Positions 9,044-17,824 are shown, numbered from the stretch's first letter. The stretch: 64,000 bases of DNA from Hyphomicrobiales bacterium (GCA_017305635.1 JAFKKF010000009.1:186001-250000); one strand, 5' to 3'. Numbers and translations are program-made. Notes: a model not told the origin generated them from the letters alone.

Positions 9044-10216
9044 ATGATGGACAAATACGCTTCGCTTCGCGCCAACTGGTCCTACCCGACGGCCGTCCGC
9101 TTCGGGCCGGGGCGGATCGCGGAACTGCCCGAGGCGCTGCTCACCGCCGGAATCCGGAAGCCGCTCTTCGTGACCGATCCGGGACTGGTGAGCCTGCCGA
9201 TCGTGGCGCGCACGCTCGACATCCTGAAGAAGGCCGATGTTGCGCACGCGGTGTTCTCCAAGGTCGATGGCAATCCGACGCTGAAGAACGTCGAGGATGG
9301 GCTCGCCGTCTACAAGGCCGGGGGGCATGACGGCGTCATCGTCTTCGGCGGCGGATCGGCGATGGATGCCGGCAAGGTGATCGCCTTCATGTCCGGCCAG
9401 ACGCGGCCGGTCTTCGATTTCGAGGATCGCGAGGACTGGTGGACGCGCGCCGACCCGAAGGGCATCGCGCCGATCGTCGCGGTGCCGACGACGGCGGGCA
9501 CTGGCTCGGAGGTCGGGCGCGCCGGCGTGATCACCGATCCGGCGGACCACGTGAAGAAGATCATCTTCCATCCGCTGATGCTGCCGAAGGTGGTCATCTC
9601 CGATCCGGAGCTGACCTTCGACCTGCCGGCGAGGATCACCGCCTGGACCGGCATGGACGCGCTCAGCCATTGTCTGGAGGCTTATTGCAGCCCGTTCTTC
9701 CATCCGCTCGGCGAGGGCATCGCCCTGGAGGGGCTCAGGCTCTGCAAGGAGTGGCTGCCGGTCGCGGTCAAGGACGGGAAGAACCTCGAGGCGCGCGCCT
9801 TCATGCTGGCGGCCTCCTCGATGGGCGCCATCGCGTTCCAGAAGGGCCTCGGCGGCATGCATTCGATGGCGCATCCGCTGTCAGGGCTGCGCGGCACGCA
9901 TCATGGGCTCACCATCGCGGTAGTGATGCCCTACGTGCTGCAGCACAACCTGCCGGTGCTGACCGAGCGGCTGACGGCGCTGGCGCGCTACCTCGACCTG
10001 CCCAACCCGTCGGCGGAGGCGGTGGTCCACTGGATCGTCGGGCTGCGGAAGGAGCTCGGCATCCCGCATACGCTGAAGGAGATCGGCGTCGGCGAGGACG
10101 TGGTCGAGCAGGCGGCGCCAATGGCGGAGAACGATCCCTCCACAGGGGGCAACCCGATCGCGCTCAAGGCGGCGGACTATGCCCTGCTCTATCGCAGGGC
10201 GATCAACGGAAACTGA
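9044..10216 (+). CDS. Iron-containing (group III) alcohol dehydrogenase
   Basis: 390 residues. Family signatures: FGGGSAMDAGKVIAFMSG (cofactor loop), PTTAGTGSEVGRAGVITD, and the metal-binding region DALSHCLEAYCSPFFHPLGEG then GGMHSMAHPLSGLRGTHHG, with the conserved Asp and three His residues. These enzymes oxidise primary or secondary alcohols with NAD(P). It ends the run that starts with the TRAP genes; together with the aldehyde dehydrogenase it can turn an alcohol into an acid in two steps. The start at ATG 9044 gives a normal N-terminus; an ATG 3 bases downstream would do as well. Confidence 0.92.
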   Translation: MMDKYASLRANWSYPTAVRFGPGRIAELPEALLTAGIRKPLFVTDPGLVSLPIVARTLDILKKADVAHAVFSKVDGNPTLKNVEDGLAVYKAGGHDGVIVFGGGSAMDAGKVIAFMSGQTRPVFDFEDREDWWTRADPKGIAPIVAVPTTAGTGSEVGRAGVITDPADHVKKIIFHPLMLPKVVISDPELTFDLPARITAWTGMDALSHCLEAYCSPFFHPLGEGIALEGLRLCKEWLPVAVKDGKNLEARAFMLAASSMGAIAFQKGLGGMHSMAHPLSGLRGTHHGLTIAVVMPYVLQHNLPVLTERLTALARYLDLPNPSAEAVVHWIVGLRKELGIPHTLKEIGVGEDVVEQAAPMAENDPSTGGNPIALKAADYALLYRRAINGN

Positions 10217-10339
10217 GGCTTCCCGACTTCCCGGTGGATACCGGCGGCGCTCCCGCAATCGATGCGATTGACAGGTTGTCGCAGGTTCGTCACGGTTGCG
10301 CACCCCCGTCAAAGAGGGGATTCACCGGGAGGACTGCTT

Positions 10340-11299
10340 ATGAAGATTTCGCGCAGGAAGGCGCTGCTTGCCGGCGTCGTAGGCGTTGCCATGCTGGCCG
10401 GCGGGCCGAGCTTCGCCGCCGACAAGCCGCTCACGATTCTCGAATCGGTGCCGGGCCTTACGTTCCCGTTCTTCGTCCACATGATGAACCAGATGAAGGC
10501 CGAGGCCGAGAAGCTCGGCGGCATCACGGTGGTCGAGAGCGACGGCCAGGTATCCTCGCCGAAGCAGACCGCCGACATCGAGGCGGCGATCGCGCAGGGC
10601 GTCGACGGCATCGTCATCAGCCCGAACGAAGTGGACGCCATGGCGCCGGCGCTGCAGGAAGCGGTGGACGCCAAGATCCCGGTCGTGACCATCGACCGGC
10701 GCGTCGACAAGGTTCCGGGCATCCTCGCCCATGTGGGCGCCGACAACGTCAAGGGCGGCGAGGCGCAGGGCGAGCTGATCATGAAGCTCTTCCCGGACGG
10801 AGCGACCATCTTCAACCTGCAGGGCCAGTCGGGCGCGAGCCCCGCGATCGACCGCAACAAGGGCCTGCACAACGTGCTCGACAAGGCGGCCGACAAGTAC
10901 AAGATCGTCTTCGAGCAGACGGCGGGCTTCGACCGCGCCAAGGGCCTCTCGGTGACCGAGGCCGCGCTTGCCGGCGAATCCAACCCGCCGGACGTGATCG
11001 TCGCCGCCAATGACGACATGATCCTCGGCGCCATCGAGGCGCTGAAGGCGCGCAACCTCACCAACGTCAAGACCATCGGCTTCGACGCGCTGCCGGAAGC
11101 GCTCGCCCAGATCCGCGGCGGCACCCTGACGGCGACCATCGAGCAGATGCCGGGCGGCCAGAGCCGCCTCGCGGTCGACACGCTGGTCGCGTTCCTGCGT
11201 GACGGCAAGCAGCCGGAGAACAAGGTGACCCTGCTCACGCCGATCGCGATCACCCAGGAGAACCTCGACAAGGCCGAGCGCATCGGCGAGGTGAAGTAG
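10340..11299 (+). CDS. Sugar ABC transporter periplasmic binding protein
   Basis: 319 residues with a strong ribosome site (gggagga, 10327-10333). Signal peptide with twin arginine (KISRRKALLAG) and cleavage near SFAADKP. The mature part is a class B periplasmic binding protein of the RbsB type: QTADIEAAIAQGVDGIVISP, PVVTIDRRVD and VIVAANDDMILGAIEAL. It belongs to the carbohydrate uptake CUT2 group together with the ATPase and permease that follow. The sugar cannot be named; the rhamnose gene at the window start is 10 kb away and may be unrelated. Confidence 0.92.
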   Translation: MKISRRKALLAGVVGVAMLAGGPSFAADKPLTILESVPGLTFPFFVHMMNQMKAEAEKLGGITVVESDGQVSSPKQTADIEAAIAQGVDGIVISPNEVDAMAPALQEAVDAKIPVVTIDRRVDKVPGILAHVGADNVKGGEAQGELIMKLFPDGATIFNLQGQSGASPAIDRNKGLHNVLDKAADKYKIVFEQTAGFDRAKGLSVTEAALAGESNPPDVIVAANDDMILGAIEALKARNLTNVKTIGFDALPEALAQIRGGTLTATIEQMPGGQSRLAVDTLVAFLRDGKQPENKVTLLTPIAITQENLDKAERIGEVK

Positions 11300-11339
11300 C
11301 CGGCAGGCGGCGAGAGCCGCCATCGGCGTTTCCAAAGAA

Positions 11340-11372
11340 GGCGCCGCTGTCCCGTACCGGGGCGGCGGCGCC
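11340..11372 (+). promoter_or_regulatory. Operon-internal stem-loop between binding protein and ATPase
   Basis: Arms ggcgccgc (11340-11347) and gcggcgcc (11365-11372) pair fully, with an inner cccg/cggg helix. No T-tract follows. Such structures after binding-protein genes commonly protect the upstream mRNA and let the binding protein exceed the membrane parts; that role is inferred here. Confidence 0.5.
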
Positions 11373-11392
11373 GTCAGTCAGGATTTCGCGAC

Positions 11393-12922
11393 ATGACCGA
11401 GCCGCTTCTCCGGATGAAGGGGATCAGCAAGCGCTTTCCCGGCGTGCTGGCGCTCGACAATGTCGACTTTGAGGTGGGCCCAGGCGAGATCCACGCGCTG
11501 CTCGGCGAGAACGGCGCCGGCAAGTCGACGCTCCTCAAGATCCTTTCCGGCGCGCAGAAGCCGGATGCCGGCGCGATCACGCTTGGCGGCGAGGAGATCA
11601 GCCTCAGCCATCCGCATGATGCCCAGCTCCGCGGCATCGTGACCATCTACCAGGAGTTCACGCTCGCCCCGAACATGACGATCTGCGAGAACGTCTTCAT
11701 CGGCCGCGAGCCGGGCGCGGGCGGCTTCGTCAACTGGCGGAAGATGGCGGCGGAGACGCGGGCGCTGACCCACCGCATCGGTCTCGACCTCAACCCGATG
11801 ACGCTGGTGCGCGACCTGTCGGTCGCCGAGCAGCAGATGGTCGAGATCGCGCGGGCGCTGTCGATGAAGTCGCGCATCATCGTCATGGACGAGCCGACCT
11901 CGGCGCTCTCGGCGAGCGAGGTGGAGAAGCTGGTCCGGATCGTGCGCGACCTGAAGGCGCAGGGCCTGTCGATCATCTTCGTTACCCATCGGCTCGAGGA
12001 GGTGATGGAGATCTGCGACCGCTACACCGTGCTCCGCGACGGCAAGCTCGCCGGCGGCGGCGCCGTGGCCGAGACCAACATCGACGGCATCATCCGCATG
12101 ATGGTCGGCCGCGAGGTGACGGCGCTCTTCGCGCATCGCGAGGCGCCGACGCTCGGTCCGGTCGTGCTCGCGGTGGAGGGACTGACGCGACGGGGCGACG
12201 CGCAGGACCCGCACGCGACGGTGCTCGACGACGTCTCGTTGCACGTGCGGGCGGGAGAGATCCTCGGCCTTGCCGGGCTGGTCGGGGCCGGCCGCACGGA
12301 GACGGCGCGGGCGATCTTCGGCGCCGACCCGTTCGACGCGGGGCGCGTCACCATCGACGGCAAGCCGGTCGCCATCCGCTCGCCGCAGGACGCTATCCGC
12401 CACGGCATCGGCCTGGTGCCGGAGGACCGCAAGCAACAGGCGCTGTTCCTGTCGCTCGCCATCCGCACGAACATGAGCGTCGCCTCGCTCGGCCAGCTCG
12501 AGCGCTTCGGCATCTTCGTCGATGAGGCGAAGGAGCGGAAGCTGATCGAGGAATACAAGCGGATGCTCAACATCCGCATGGCGAGCCCGGAGCAGCTGGT
12601 CGCGAACCTCTCGGGCGGCAACCAGCAGAAGGTGGTGCTGGCGCGCTGGCTGGCGCTCCGCCCGCGGGTGCTCATCGTCGACGAGCCGACGCGCGGCATC
12701 GACGTGGGAGCCAAGGTCGAGGTGCACAACCTCCTCTTCGAGATGGCGCGCTCGGGCATCGCGGTGATCGCGATCTCGTCGGAACTGCCGGAAGTGCTGG
12801 CGGTCAGCGACCGCATCGTGACGCTGCGCGAAGGCCGCGTCACCGGCGAGATCCTGCGCGACCAGGCGGACCAGGAAAAGCTGATGGCGATGATGACGCT
12901 CGGGGCCTCGCGGGCGGCCTGA
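11393..12922 (+). CDS. Sugar ABC transporter ATP-binding protein (two-domain, CUT2/RbsA type)
   Basis: 509 residues with two ABC domains. Domain 1 has Walker A GENGAGKST, the signature LSVAEQQMVEIARALS and Walker B IIVMDEPTSAL. Domain 2 has a degenerate Walker A (LVGAGRTETARAIFG), the signature LSGGNQQKVVLARWLA and VLIVDEPTRGIDVGA. This asymmetry is usual in the family, where only one site is fully active. It powers the permease encoded 21 bases downstream. Confidence 0.95.
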   Translation: MTEPLLRMKGISKRFPGVLALDNVDFEVGPGEIHALLGENGAGKSTLLKILSGAQKPDAGAITLGGEEISLSHPHDAQLRGIVTIYQEFTLAPNMTICENVFIGREPGAGGFVNWRKMAAETRALTHRIGLDLNPMTLVRDLSVAEQQMVEIARALSMKSRIIVMDEPTSALSASEVEKLVRIVRDLKAQGLSIIFVTHRLEEVMEICDRYTVLRDGKLAGGGAVAETNIDGIIRMMVGREVTALFAHREAPTLGPVVLAVEGLTRRGDAQDPHATVLDDVSLHVRAGEILGLAGLVGAGRTETARAIFGADPFDAGRVTIDGKPVAIRSPQDAIRHGIGLVPEDRKQQALFLSLAIRTNMSVASLGQLERFGIFVDEAKERKLIEEYKRMLNIRMASPEQLVANLSGGNQQKVVLARWLALRPRVLIVDEPTRGIDVGAKVEVHNLLFEMARSGIAVIAISSELPEVLAVSDRIVTLREGRVTGEILRDQADQEKLMAMMTLGASRAA

Positions 12923-12943
12923 GGGGGAATTGGGGGAAGCGAC

Positions 12944-13966
12944 ATGACCGATGCAACCAGCACCCGCCGCGGGGCCGATTTCGACCTGTTCGGATTCCTC
13001 GCGCGCTTCGCGCCGCTGATCTTCCTCCTCGTCCTGATGGCGGGCTTCGCCATCATGGAGCCGAAGTTCCTGGCGCCGATCAATCTCTTCAACGTGCTGC
13101 GGCAGGTGTCGATCTACGGGCTGCTCGCGATCGGCATGACCTTCGTCATCCTGACCGCCGGCATCGACCTGTCGATCGGCTCGCTGCTCGCCTTCGCCGG
13201 CCTCGTCGCCGCCGCGGTATCGAAGGGCGGGCTGTCGAACCGCTTCACCGTCGGCGAGGGCCAGGACGATGCCGGCTATGCCTGGTACCTCGCGGCGCTG
13301 ACGGCGATAGCGGTCGGCATGATCGGCGGCTACCTGCAGGGCTTCGCGATAACGCGGCTGAAGGTGCCGCCCTTCGTGGTGACGCTCGGCGGCATGTCGG
13401 CTTTCCGCGGCGCGGCGCTGCTCTTCGCCGATGGCGGCCCGATCAGCGGCTTCGAGCCGAATTTCGTGTGGTGGGGGCAGGGCAAGGTCGGCCCCATCCC
13501 GATCCCGGTCATCGTGTTCCTCGTCTTCGCCATCCTCGCCCACGTGGTGCTGCGCTACACGCGCTACGGACGCCAGGTCTATGCGGTCGGCGGCAATGTC
13601 GAGGCGGCGCGGCTTTCCGGGCTCAACGTGCGCTCGGTAGTGACCAGCGTCTACGTCATCATGGGCTTCTTCGCCGGGCTCGGCGCCTTCGTGCTCTCGG
13701 CGCGGCTGAACTCGGCGGAGGCGGTAGCCGGCACCGGCTACGAGCTCACCGTCATCGCCTCGGTGGTCATCGGCGGGACCAGCCTTTTCGGCGGCGTCGG
13801 CACGATCTTCGGCACGGTGATCGGCACGATCCTCATCGGCGTGCTCCTCAACGGCCTCGTCCTCCTCAAGGTGTCGTCCTACATCCAGCAGATCATCATC
13901 GGCGTGATCATCGTGCTGGCGGTGGCCTTCGACACATTCGCCAAATCGCGGCGGCGGAGAGTATAA
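12944..13966 (+). CDS. Sugar ABC transporter permease (RbsC type)
   Basis: 340 residues with about ten membrane helices. Family landmarks: GMTFVILTAGIDLSIGSLLAF, VTLGGMSAFRGAALLFADG, TRYGRQVYAVGGNVEAARLSG (the cytoplasmic loop that contacts the ATPase) and IGGTSLFGGVGTIFGTVIGT. Preceded by gaattgggggaagcgac, a fair ribosome site. It completes a CUT2 importer and is followed after 9 bases by a sugar kinase gene, as expected for import of an unphosphorylated sugar. Confidence 0.94.
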   Translation: MTDATSTRRGADFDLFGFLARFAPLIFLLVLMAGFAIMEPKFLAPINLFNVLRQVSIYGLLAIGMTFVILTAGIDLSIGSLLAFAGLVAAAVSKGGLSNRFTVGEGQDDAGYAWYLAALTAIAVGMIGGYLQGFAITRLKVPPFVVTLGGMSAFRGAALLFADGGPISGFEPNFVWWGQGKVGPIPIPVIVFLVFAILAHVVLRYTRYGRQVYAVGGNVEAARLSGLNVRSVVTSVYVIMGFFAGLGAFVLSARLNSAEAVAGTGYELTVIASVVIGGTSLFGGVGTIFGTVIGTILIGVLLNGLVLLKVSSYIQQIIIGVIIVLAVAFDTFAKSRRRRV

Positions 13967-13975
13967 GCCTCCCGC

Positions 13976-14899
13976 ATGAGCGACATCCTTTCGATCGGCG
14001 AACCCCTCTTCGAACTCAACCAGGCGAAAGGGGAGAGCGTCTTTCGCCCCGGCCATGGCGGCGACACGTCCAACTGCGCCATCGCGGCGGCGCGGCAGGG
14101 GGCGAGCGTCGCCTACGTGACGGCGATCGGCGTCGACCAGTTCGGCGAGAGCTTCCTCGACCTCTGGAAGAGCGAGGGCGTCGACACGACCCACGTGAGG
14201 CGGAGCGGCTCGGCCCATACCGGCATCTATTTCGTCACCCACGGGCCGGAAGGGCACGTCTTCTCCTACATGCGGGCGGGATCGGCGGCGAGCCGCGTCA
14301 CGCCGGAGGACATGCCGGCCGAGGCCATCAAGGCGGCGAAGGTGGTGCATGCGTCCGGCATCAGCCAGGCGATCTCGTCGAGCGCGGCGGACGCGGTGTT
14401 CGGTGCCATGCGCATGGCGCGGGCGGCGGGCGTCCTCGTCTCCTACGACACGAACCTGCGCCTCCGGCTCTGGCCGCTCGACCGGGCGCGGGCGGTGATC
14501 CACGCGGCCGCGGCGCTCGCCGACATCCTGAGGCCCGGACTCGACGACGCGATCCACCTCACCGGCCTCGCCGACCCGGACCGGATCATCGACTACTATC
14601 TCGGCCTCGGGCCGAAGATCGTGGCCCTGACCCTCGGCGATGCCGGCGCCATCGTCGCCACCGCCGACCGGCGCGAGCGGCTGCCGCCGATCCGCGTCAA
14701 GGCGGTGGATGCGACCGGGGCGGGCGACATGTTCGACGGCGCCTTCCTCGCCGAGTACCTGAGGACCGGCGATCCTTTCGCGGCCGGGCACTATGCCAAT
14801 GTCGCGGCGGCGCTTTCGACCGAGGGCTACGGCGCCGTCGCGCCCATGCCGAAGCGGGCGATGGTGGAGGGCGCGCTGCGGCAGGCCGGGCTCAGGTGA
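13976..14899 (+). CDS. PfkB-family sugar kinase (2-keto-3-deoxygluconate kinase-like)
   Basis: 307 residues. The PfkB signature DATGAGDMFDGAF is present with the catalytic base Asp251. The N-terminus ISIGEPLFELNQ and HGGDTSNCAIAAARQG is the sugar lid and substrate site, closest in style to KdgK and related ketose kinases. It likely phosphorylates the sugar brought in by the upstream ABC importer, 9 bases away. Its last 8 bases overlap the end of the convergent YbaK gene. Exact sugar unknown. Confidence 0.87.
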   Translation: MSDILSIGEPLFELNQAKGESVFRPGHGGDTSNCAIAAARQGASVAYVTAIGVDQFGESFLDLWKSEGVDTTHVRRSGSAHTGIYFVTHGPEGHVFSYMRAGSAASRVTPEDMPAEAIKAAKVVHASGISQAISSSAADAVFGAMRMARAAGVLVSYDTNLRLRLWPLDRARAVIHAAAALADILRPGLDDAIHLTGLADPDRIIDYYLGLGPKIVALTLGDAGAIVATADRRERLPPIRVKAVDATGAGDMFDGAFLAEYLRTGDPFAAGHYANVAAALSTEGYGAVAPMPKRAMVEGALRQAGLR

Positions 14900-15368
14900 C
14901 CTTGATCGCGTGAGCGCCGACGGCGGCGCGGAGCGCCTCCGGGTCGACCGAGAAGACGGCGTTGGGCGTTCCGGCCGCGGCCCAGACCGTCTCATATTGC
15001 AACAGGTCCTCGTCCATCCAGGTGCGGAGCGGGGTGGCGAAGCCGAGGGGCGGGATTCCGCCGATGGCGAAGCCGGTCGCCTCACGGACGAAATCGGCAT
15101 CTGGCCGGTCGATCCCCTCGCCGAGGTGCCGCGCGACCTGGTTCTCGTTGACGCGATTGGTTCCCGAAACCAGGAGGAGATAGGGCTTTCCGCTGTCCTT
15201 TCCCTTGAAAATCAATGATTTGACGATCTGGCCGACCTCCGCGCCGACGGCTTCGGCGGCCTCGACCGCGGTACGTGTGCTCGCCGGCATGATGCGGATC
15301 TCGATCTTGAGGCCGAACTCGACGGCGGTGGTCTCGACGCGATGGGCGGCGGGGGGCAGTTCCATCAT
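14892..15368 (-). CDS. YbaK/ProX-type aminoacyl-tRNA deacylase
   Basis: 158 residues of the YbaK/EbsC family, free-standing editing domains that hydrolyse mis-charged tRNA such as Ala- or Cys-tRNA(Pro). Visible core: AEVGQIVKSLIFKGKDSGKP, LVSGTNRVNENQVARHLG with the catalytic Lys in VKSLIFK, and GFAIGGIPPLGF. ATG at 15368 or 15365 could start it. Convergent with the kinase gene (8-base overlap) and divergent from the next gene, so it is probably transcribed alone. Confidence 0.88.
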   Translation of the reverse strand: MMELPPAAHRVETTAVEFGLKIEIRIMPASTRTAVEAAEAVGAEVGQIVKSLIFKGKDSGKPYLLLVSGTNRVNENQVARHLGEGIDRPDADFVREATGFAIGGIPPLGFATPLRTWMDEDLLQYETVWAAAGTPNAVFSVDPEALRAAVGAHAIKVT

Positions 15369-15470
15369 TGGTCACTTCTCCATGGCGCGGGCCGTGCACG
15401 GCAGGGTGCGCGGCGCGGCACTTTCTGGTAATATTTCCTTAACCGTCACGGGATCGAGACGCGTTTTCGA

Positions 15471-16094
15471 ATGGCTGACAATAGCGACAATCGCGGCAAG
15501 GCGGAAAATGTCCGCAACCTGACCGATGCGATCCGGCGCGTGCGCACCGCGGAGGCCGAGCGTTCGGACGTGGTGGTGGAGCTGCGCGATGCCGAGCGCG
15601 CGCGCCTCGAAATGCTGGCGGACGAATTGAAGGGCGTCTTCGCCGACGTGCCCGCCGAGAACGAGCAGTTCCTGTTCACCGTGGCACCCGGCCTGCCGCC
15701 GCGGCTGTGGATCGACATGACGGCCTTCGTCGCCATGGGCACGGACCGGCGGACCTACCGCTTCCTCAAGGACACGCGGCTCGGGCGGACGATCATCCTC
15801 GAGACGGCCAATATCGGCGACATGGCCGACACGGTGACGCACTACGTCGCCGAGCGGATCATCGAGCGCGACCGGGCGATCGAGGGCGACTGGCTGATCA
15901 AGCGGATCCTCCGCGACGAGGGCAGCCGGCGCGACGAGGTCAAGAAGGCGCTGGAGGCGGCATCGCCCGCCGCGGCGCCGGCGCCGCGCTTCGACCGGCG
16001 CAACCTCGGCTGGGTGGTCGCCGCGCTGCTCGGCGGCATCCTCATCGGCGTGGTCGGCCTCCTCGCCTATGCCTGGATCAAGGTGCCGGGGTAG
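15471..16094 (+). CDS. Conserved hypothetical protein with C-terminal membrane anchor
   Basis: 207 residues, family not recognised by me. An N-terminal basic/acidic helical stretch (about 10-65) precedes a mixed domain containing LPPRLWIDMTAFVAMGTDRR and TIILETANIGDMADTVTHYV. An Ala/Pro linker around 165-172 leads to a single membrane helix (about 181-203) near the C-terminus. The topology suggests a cytoplasmic domain tethered to the inner membrane. Codon use matches its neighbours. Its end abuts a hairpin repeat that may act as terminator. Confidence 0.8.
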   Translation: MADNSDNRGKAENVRNLTDAIRRVRTAEAERSDVVVELRDAERARLEMLADELKGVFADVPAENEQFLFTVAPGLPPRLWIDMTAFVAMGTDRRTYRFLKDTRLGRTIILETANIGDMADTVTHYVAERIIERDRAIEGDWLIKRILRDEGSRRDEVKKALEAASPAAAPAPRFDRRNLGWVVAALLGGILIGVVGLLAYAWIKVPG

Positions 16095-16100
16095 GGCGGC

Positions 16101-16161
16101 TTCCTTCACGCGCCCCCTCCACCGGCTTCGCCGGTCCCCCTCCCCCGTAAACGGGGGAGGA
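16101..16161. repeat. Dispersed palindromic repeat, family B, copy 1; probable bidirectional terminator
   Basis: Two hairpins in tandem: accggcttcgccggt (16121-16135) and cctcccccgt / acgggggagg (16139-16148 with 16151-16160, perfect 10-bp stem). It lies between two convergent genes. Related copies are at 18670-18758 and 20789-20847, with a remnant at 30115-30134. Confidence 0.75.
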
Positions 16162-16162
16162 A

Positions 16163-17056
16163 TCACTCCGTCAGGCTCTGCTCGCTCAGCGTTTCCACCG
16201 CCCCGCCGGGCGTGAGCACGCCGCGCTCGGTCATCCGGATGGTGAAGCCGGCGCCGGCTTCCTCGATGTCGAAAGACAGGTAGGAGCCGCCCGGCTTGCC
16301 GTCATGCGGGAGCTTCGAAGCCGCGGCGACGCCGACGACGGGCACCGGGCCCTTGGGGCCCGGGAGATGGGCGATGCTGGTCTTGTGGTTGTGGCCGTGA
16401 AGGATCAGTTCGGCGCCGGCCTCTGCGATGGCCTGGCGGAAGAGATCGCCGTCGACCAGCCGCTTGTGCCAGTGCGATGACTTGGCGACCGGCGCGTGGT
16501 GGATGAGGACGACGCGGAAGAGGGCGGCGCGACCGAGGGCGGCGAGGCGGCTCGCAAGCGCCGCGGCCTGGCCGCCGCCGATCTCGCCGGTCGCCATCAA
16601 GGGCGCGGTCGGGACGGCGGAGGAAAGCGCGACGATGGCGACGTTGCGCCGGCGGCGGATGAAGGGGAAGTGGACCTCGCGCGCCTCGTCCCCCAGCATG
16701 TAGGGGTGCCAGGCCTCGGTGAATTCCTCGATGGCGCCGTGGACATAGGCGTCATGGTTGCCCGGGATGACGGTCACGTCCTCGGGTGCGCCGAGGTTCT
16801 CCAGCCAGGCGCGGGCATTGTCGAATTCTTCCGACAGGCCGAGATTGACCAGGTCGCCGGTGACGGCGACGTGGTCGGGCCTGCCCGCCAGCATGTCCTC
16901 GGTGAGGGCGTTGAGCACGGCCGGCGCGAAGGCTCGGGCGCGGTTGCGGCGCCAGTTGTACCAGCCGAAGGCGCGCTTGGAGGCGAGGTCCGTCCAGGCG
17001 ACCTTCGGGAGCGGCCCGAGGTGCGGATCGGAAATCTGCGCGAGACGGAACATCAT
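16163..17056 (-). CDS. Calcineurin-like metallophosphoesterase
   Basis: 297 residues with the complete metal-binding set of the calcineurin-like family: ISDPHLG (D-x-H), VTGDLVNLG, PGNHDAY, LIHHAP and HGHNH. This class includes cAMP phosphodiesterase CpdA-like enzymes as well as other phosphodiesterases, so the substrate is open. The start may be ATG 17056 or the adjacent ATG at 17053. It runs towards the family B repeat. Confidence 0.9.
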   Translation of the reverse strand: MMFRLAQISDPHLGPLPKVAWTDLASKRAFGWYNWRRNRARAFAPAVLNALTEDMLAGRPDHVAVTGDLVNLGLSEEFDNARAWLENLGAPEDVTVIPGNHDAYVHGAIEEFTEAWHPYMLGDEAREVHFPFIRRRRNVAIVALSSAVPTAPLMATGEIGGGQAAALASRLAALGRAALFRVVLIHHAPVAKSSHWHKRLVDGDLFRQAIAEAGAELILHGHNHKTSIAHLPGPKGPVPVVGVAAASKLPHDGKPGGSYLSFDIEEAGAGFTIRMTERGVLTPGGAVETLSEQSLTE

Positions 17057-17097
17057 GGCGGCTTAACCGACCGCCATGAAGGCGTAAAGACGGGCAG

Positions 17098-17295
17098 TCA
17101 GACGTGCCGGTGGAAAAGCGCCAGCGCGGCGGAGACCCGCGGGTGGGTGAAATCGAGGCCCTTGGACCAGGCGTGGCGACGGGTGCGCCGGCGGCGCAGG
17201 AAACGGGTGAGCATGATAACCTTGGATTGGATTCGGGCGGCGCATCGCCGCATGGCGAGGATGTAGGCGAGCGCGGCGGTCTCGGCCAGCGGCAT
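17098..17295 (-). CDS. Small basic protein, unknown function
   Basis: 65 residues, starting MPLAETAALAYILAM. A ribosome site aggggag lies 8-9 bases before the ATG at 17295, which decides the start over an upstream ATG at 17325. The protein is an N-terminal hydrophobic helix followed by an Arg/Lys-rich stretch (LTRFLRRRRTRR). The divergent Nudix gene begins 54 bases away. Not recognised; it may be a false gene, but the ribosome site and distinct composition favour coding. Confidence 0.45.
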   Translation of the reverse strand: MPLAETAALAYILAMRRCAARIQSKVIMLTRFLRRRRTRRHAWSKGLDFTHPRVSAALALFHRHV

Positions 17296-17348
17296 GCGCG
17301 CAGGGCTCCCCTGCGGTGCCCGCATATGGCCTCAAGTCATTGGAAAAC

Positions 17349-17822
17349 ATGCCAAAGGAACCGCGTCCCTTTCGTGTGCCGCAAAAGGTCTTCCTCGCCT
17401 ATGCGCGGTTCCGCAGGGGAATGACCCTCGGCGTGCGGGCCGCCTGCTTCGATCCGGAGGGCCGGGTCTTCCTCATCCGCCATACCTACGTGCGCGGCTG
17501 GTATTTTCCCGGCGGCGGAGTCGAGCCGGGCGAGACGATGGAGGAATCGCTGACGCGGGAATTGATGGAGGAGGGCGGCATCAGGCTTGCCCGGCCGGCG
17601 CAGCTTTTCGGCATATACCTGAACCGTCACGTCTCGCGGCGCGACCATGTCGGCCTCTATGTCTGCCGGGATTGGACGCAGGTGCCGCCGAAGGTGCCCA
17701 ACTTGGAGATCGCGGAGATCGGGTTCTTCGCGACGGACGCGTTGCCCGAAGGCACGACGCAAGGGACGCGGCGGCGGCTCGCCGAGATCGGCGGAGAGGT
17801 GGCGCCGGCGACGGCGTGGTGA
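17349..17822 (+). CDS. Nudix hydrolase
   Basis: 157 residues from ATG 17349. The Nudix box is complete: GGGVEPGETMEESLTRELMEEGGI can be read across residues about 56-79, with the RELMEEGG metal-binding core. Flanks GVRAACFDPEGRVFLIRHTYVRGW are typical. Substrate (nucleoside diphosphate linked to X) is not predictable. It ends 2 bases before the end of the small membrane peptide gene on the other strand. Confidence 0.9.
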   Translation: MPKEPRPFRVPQKVFLAYARFRRGMTLGVRAACFDPEGRVFLIRHTYVRGWYFPGGGVEPGETMEESLTRELMEEGGIRLARPAQLFGIYLNRHVSRRDHVGLYVCRDWTQVPPKVPNLEIAEIGFFATDALPEGTTQGTRRRLAEIGGEVAPATAW

Positions 17823-17824
17823 AC

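Noticed and set aside
11378..15100. Very long open frame on the minus strand (over 1200 codons) across the sugar ABC operon
   Set aside because: It mirrors four well-supported genes on the plus strand; the translation is Arg/His/Asp-rich with no family motifs. Long antisense frames are expected at this GC content.
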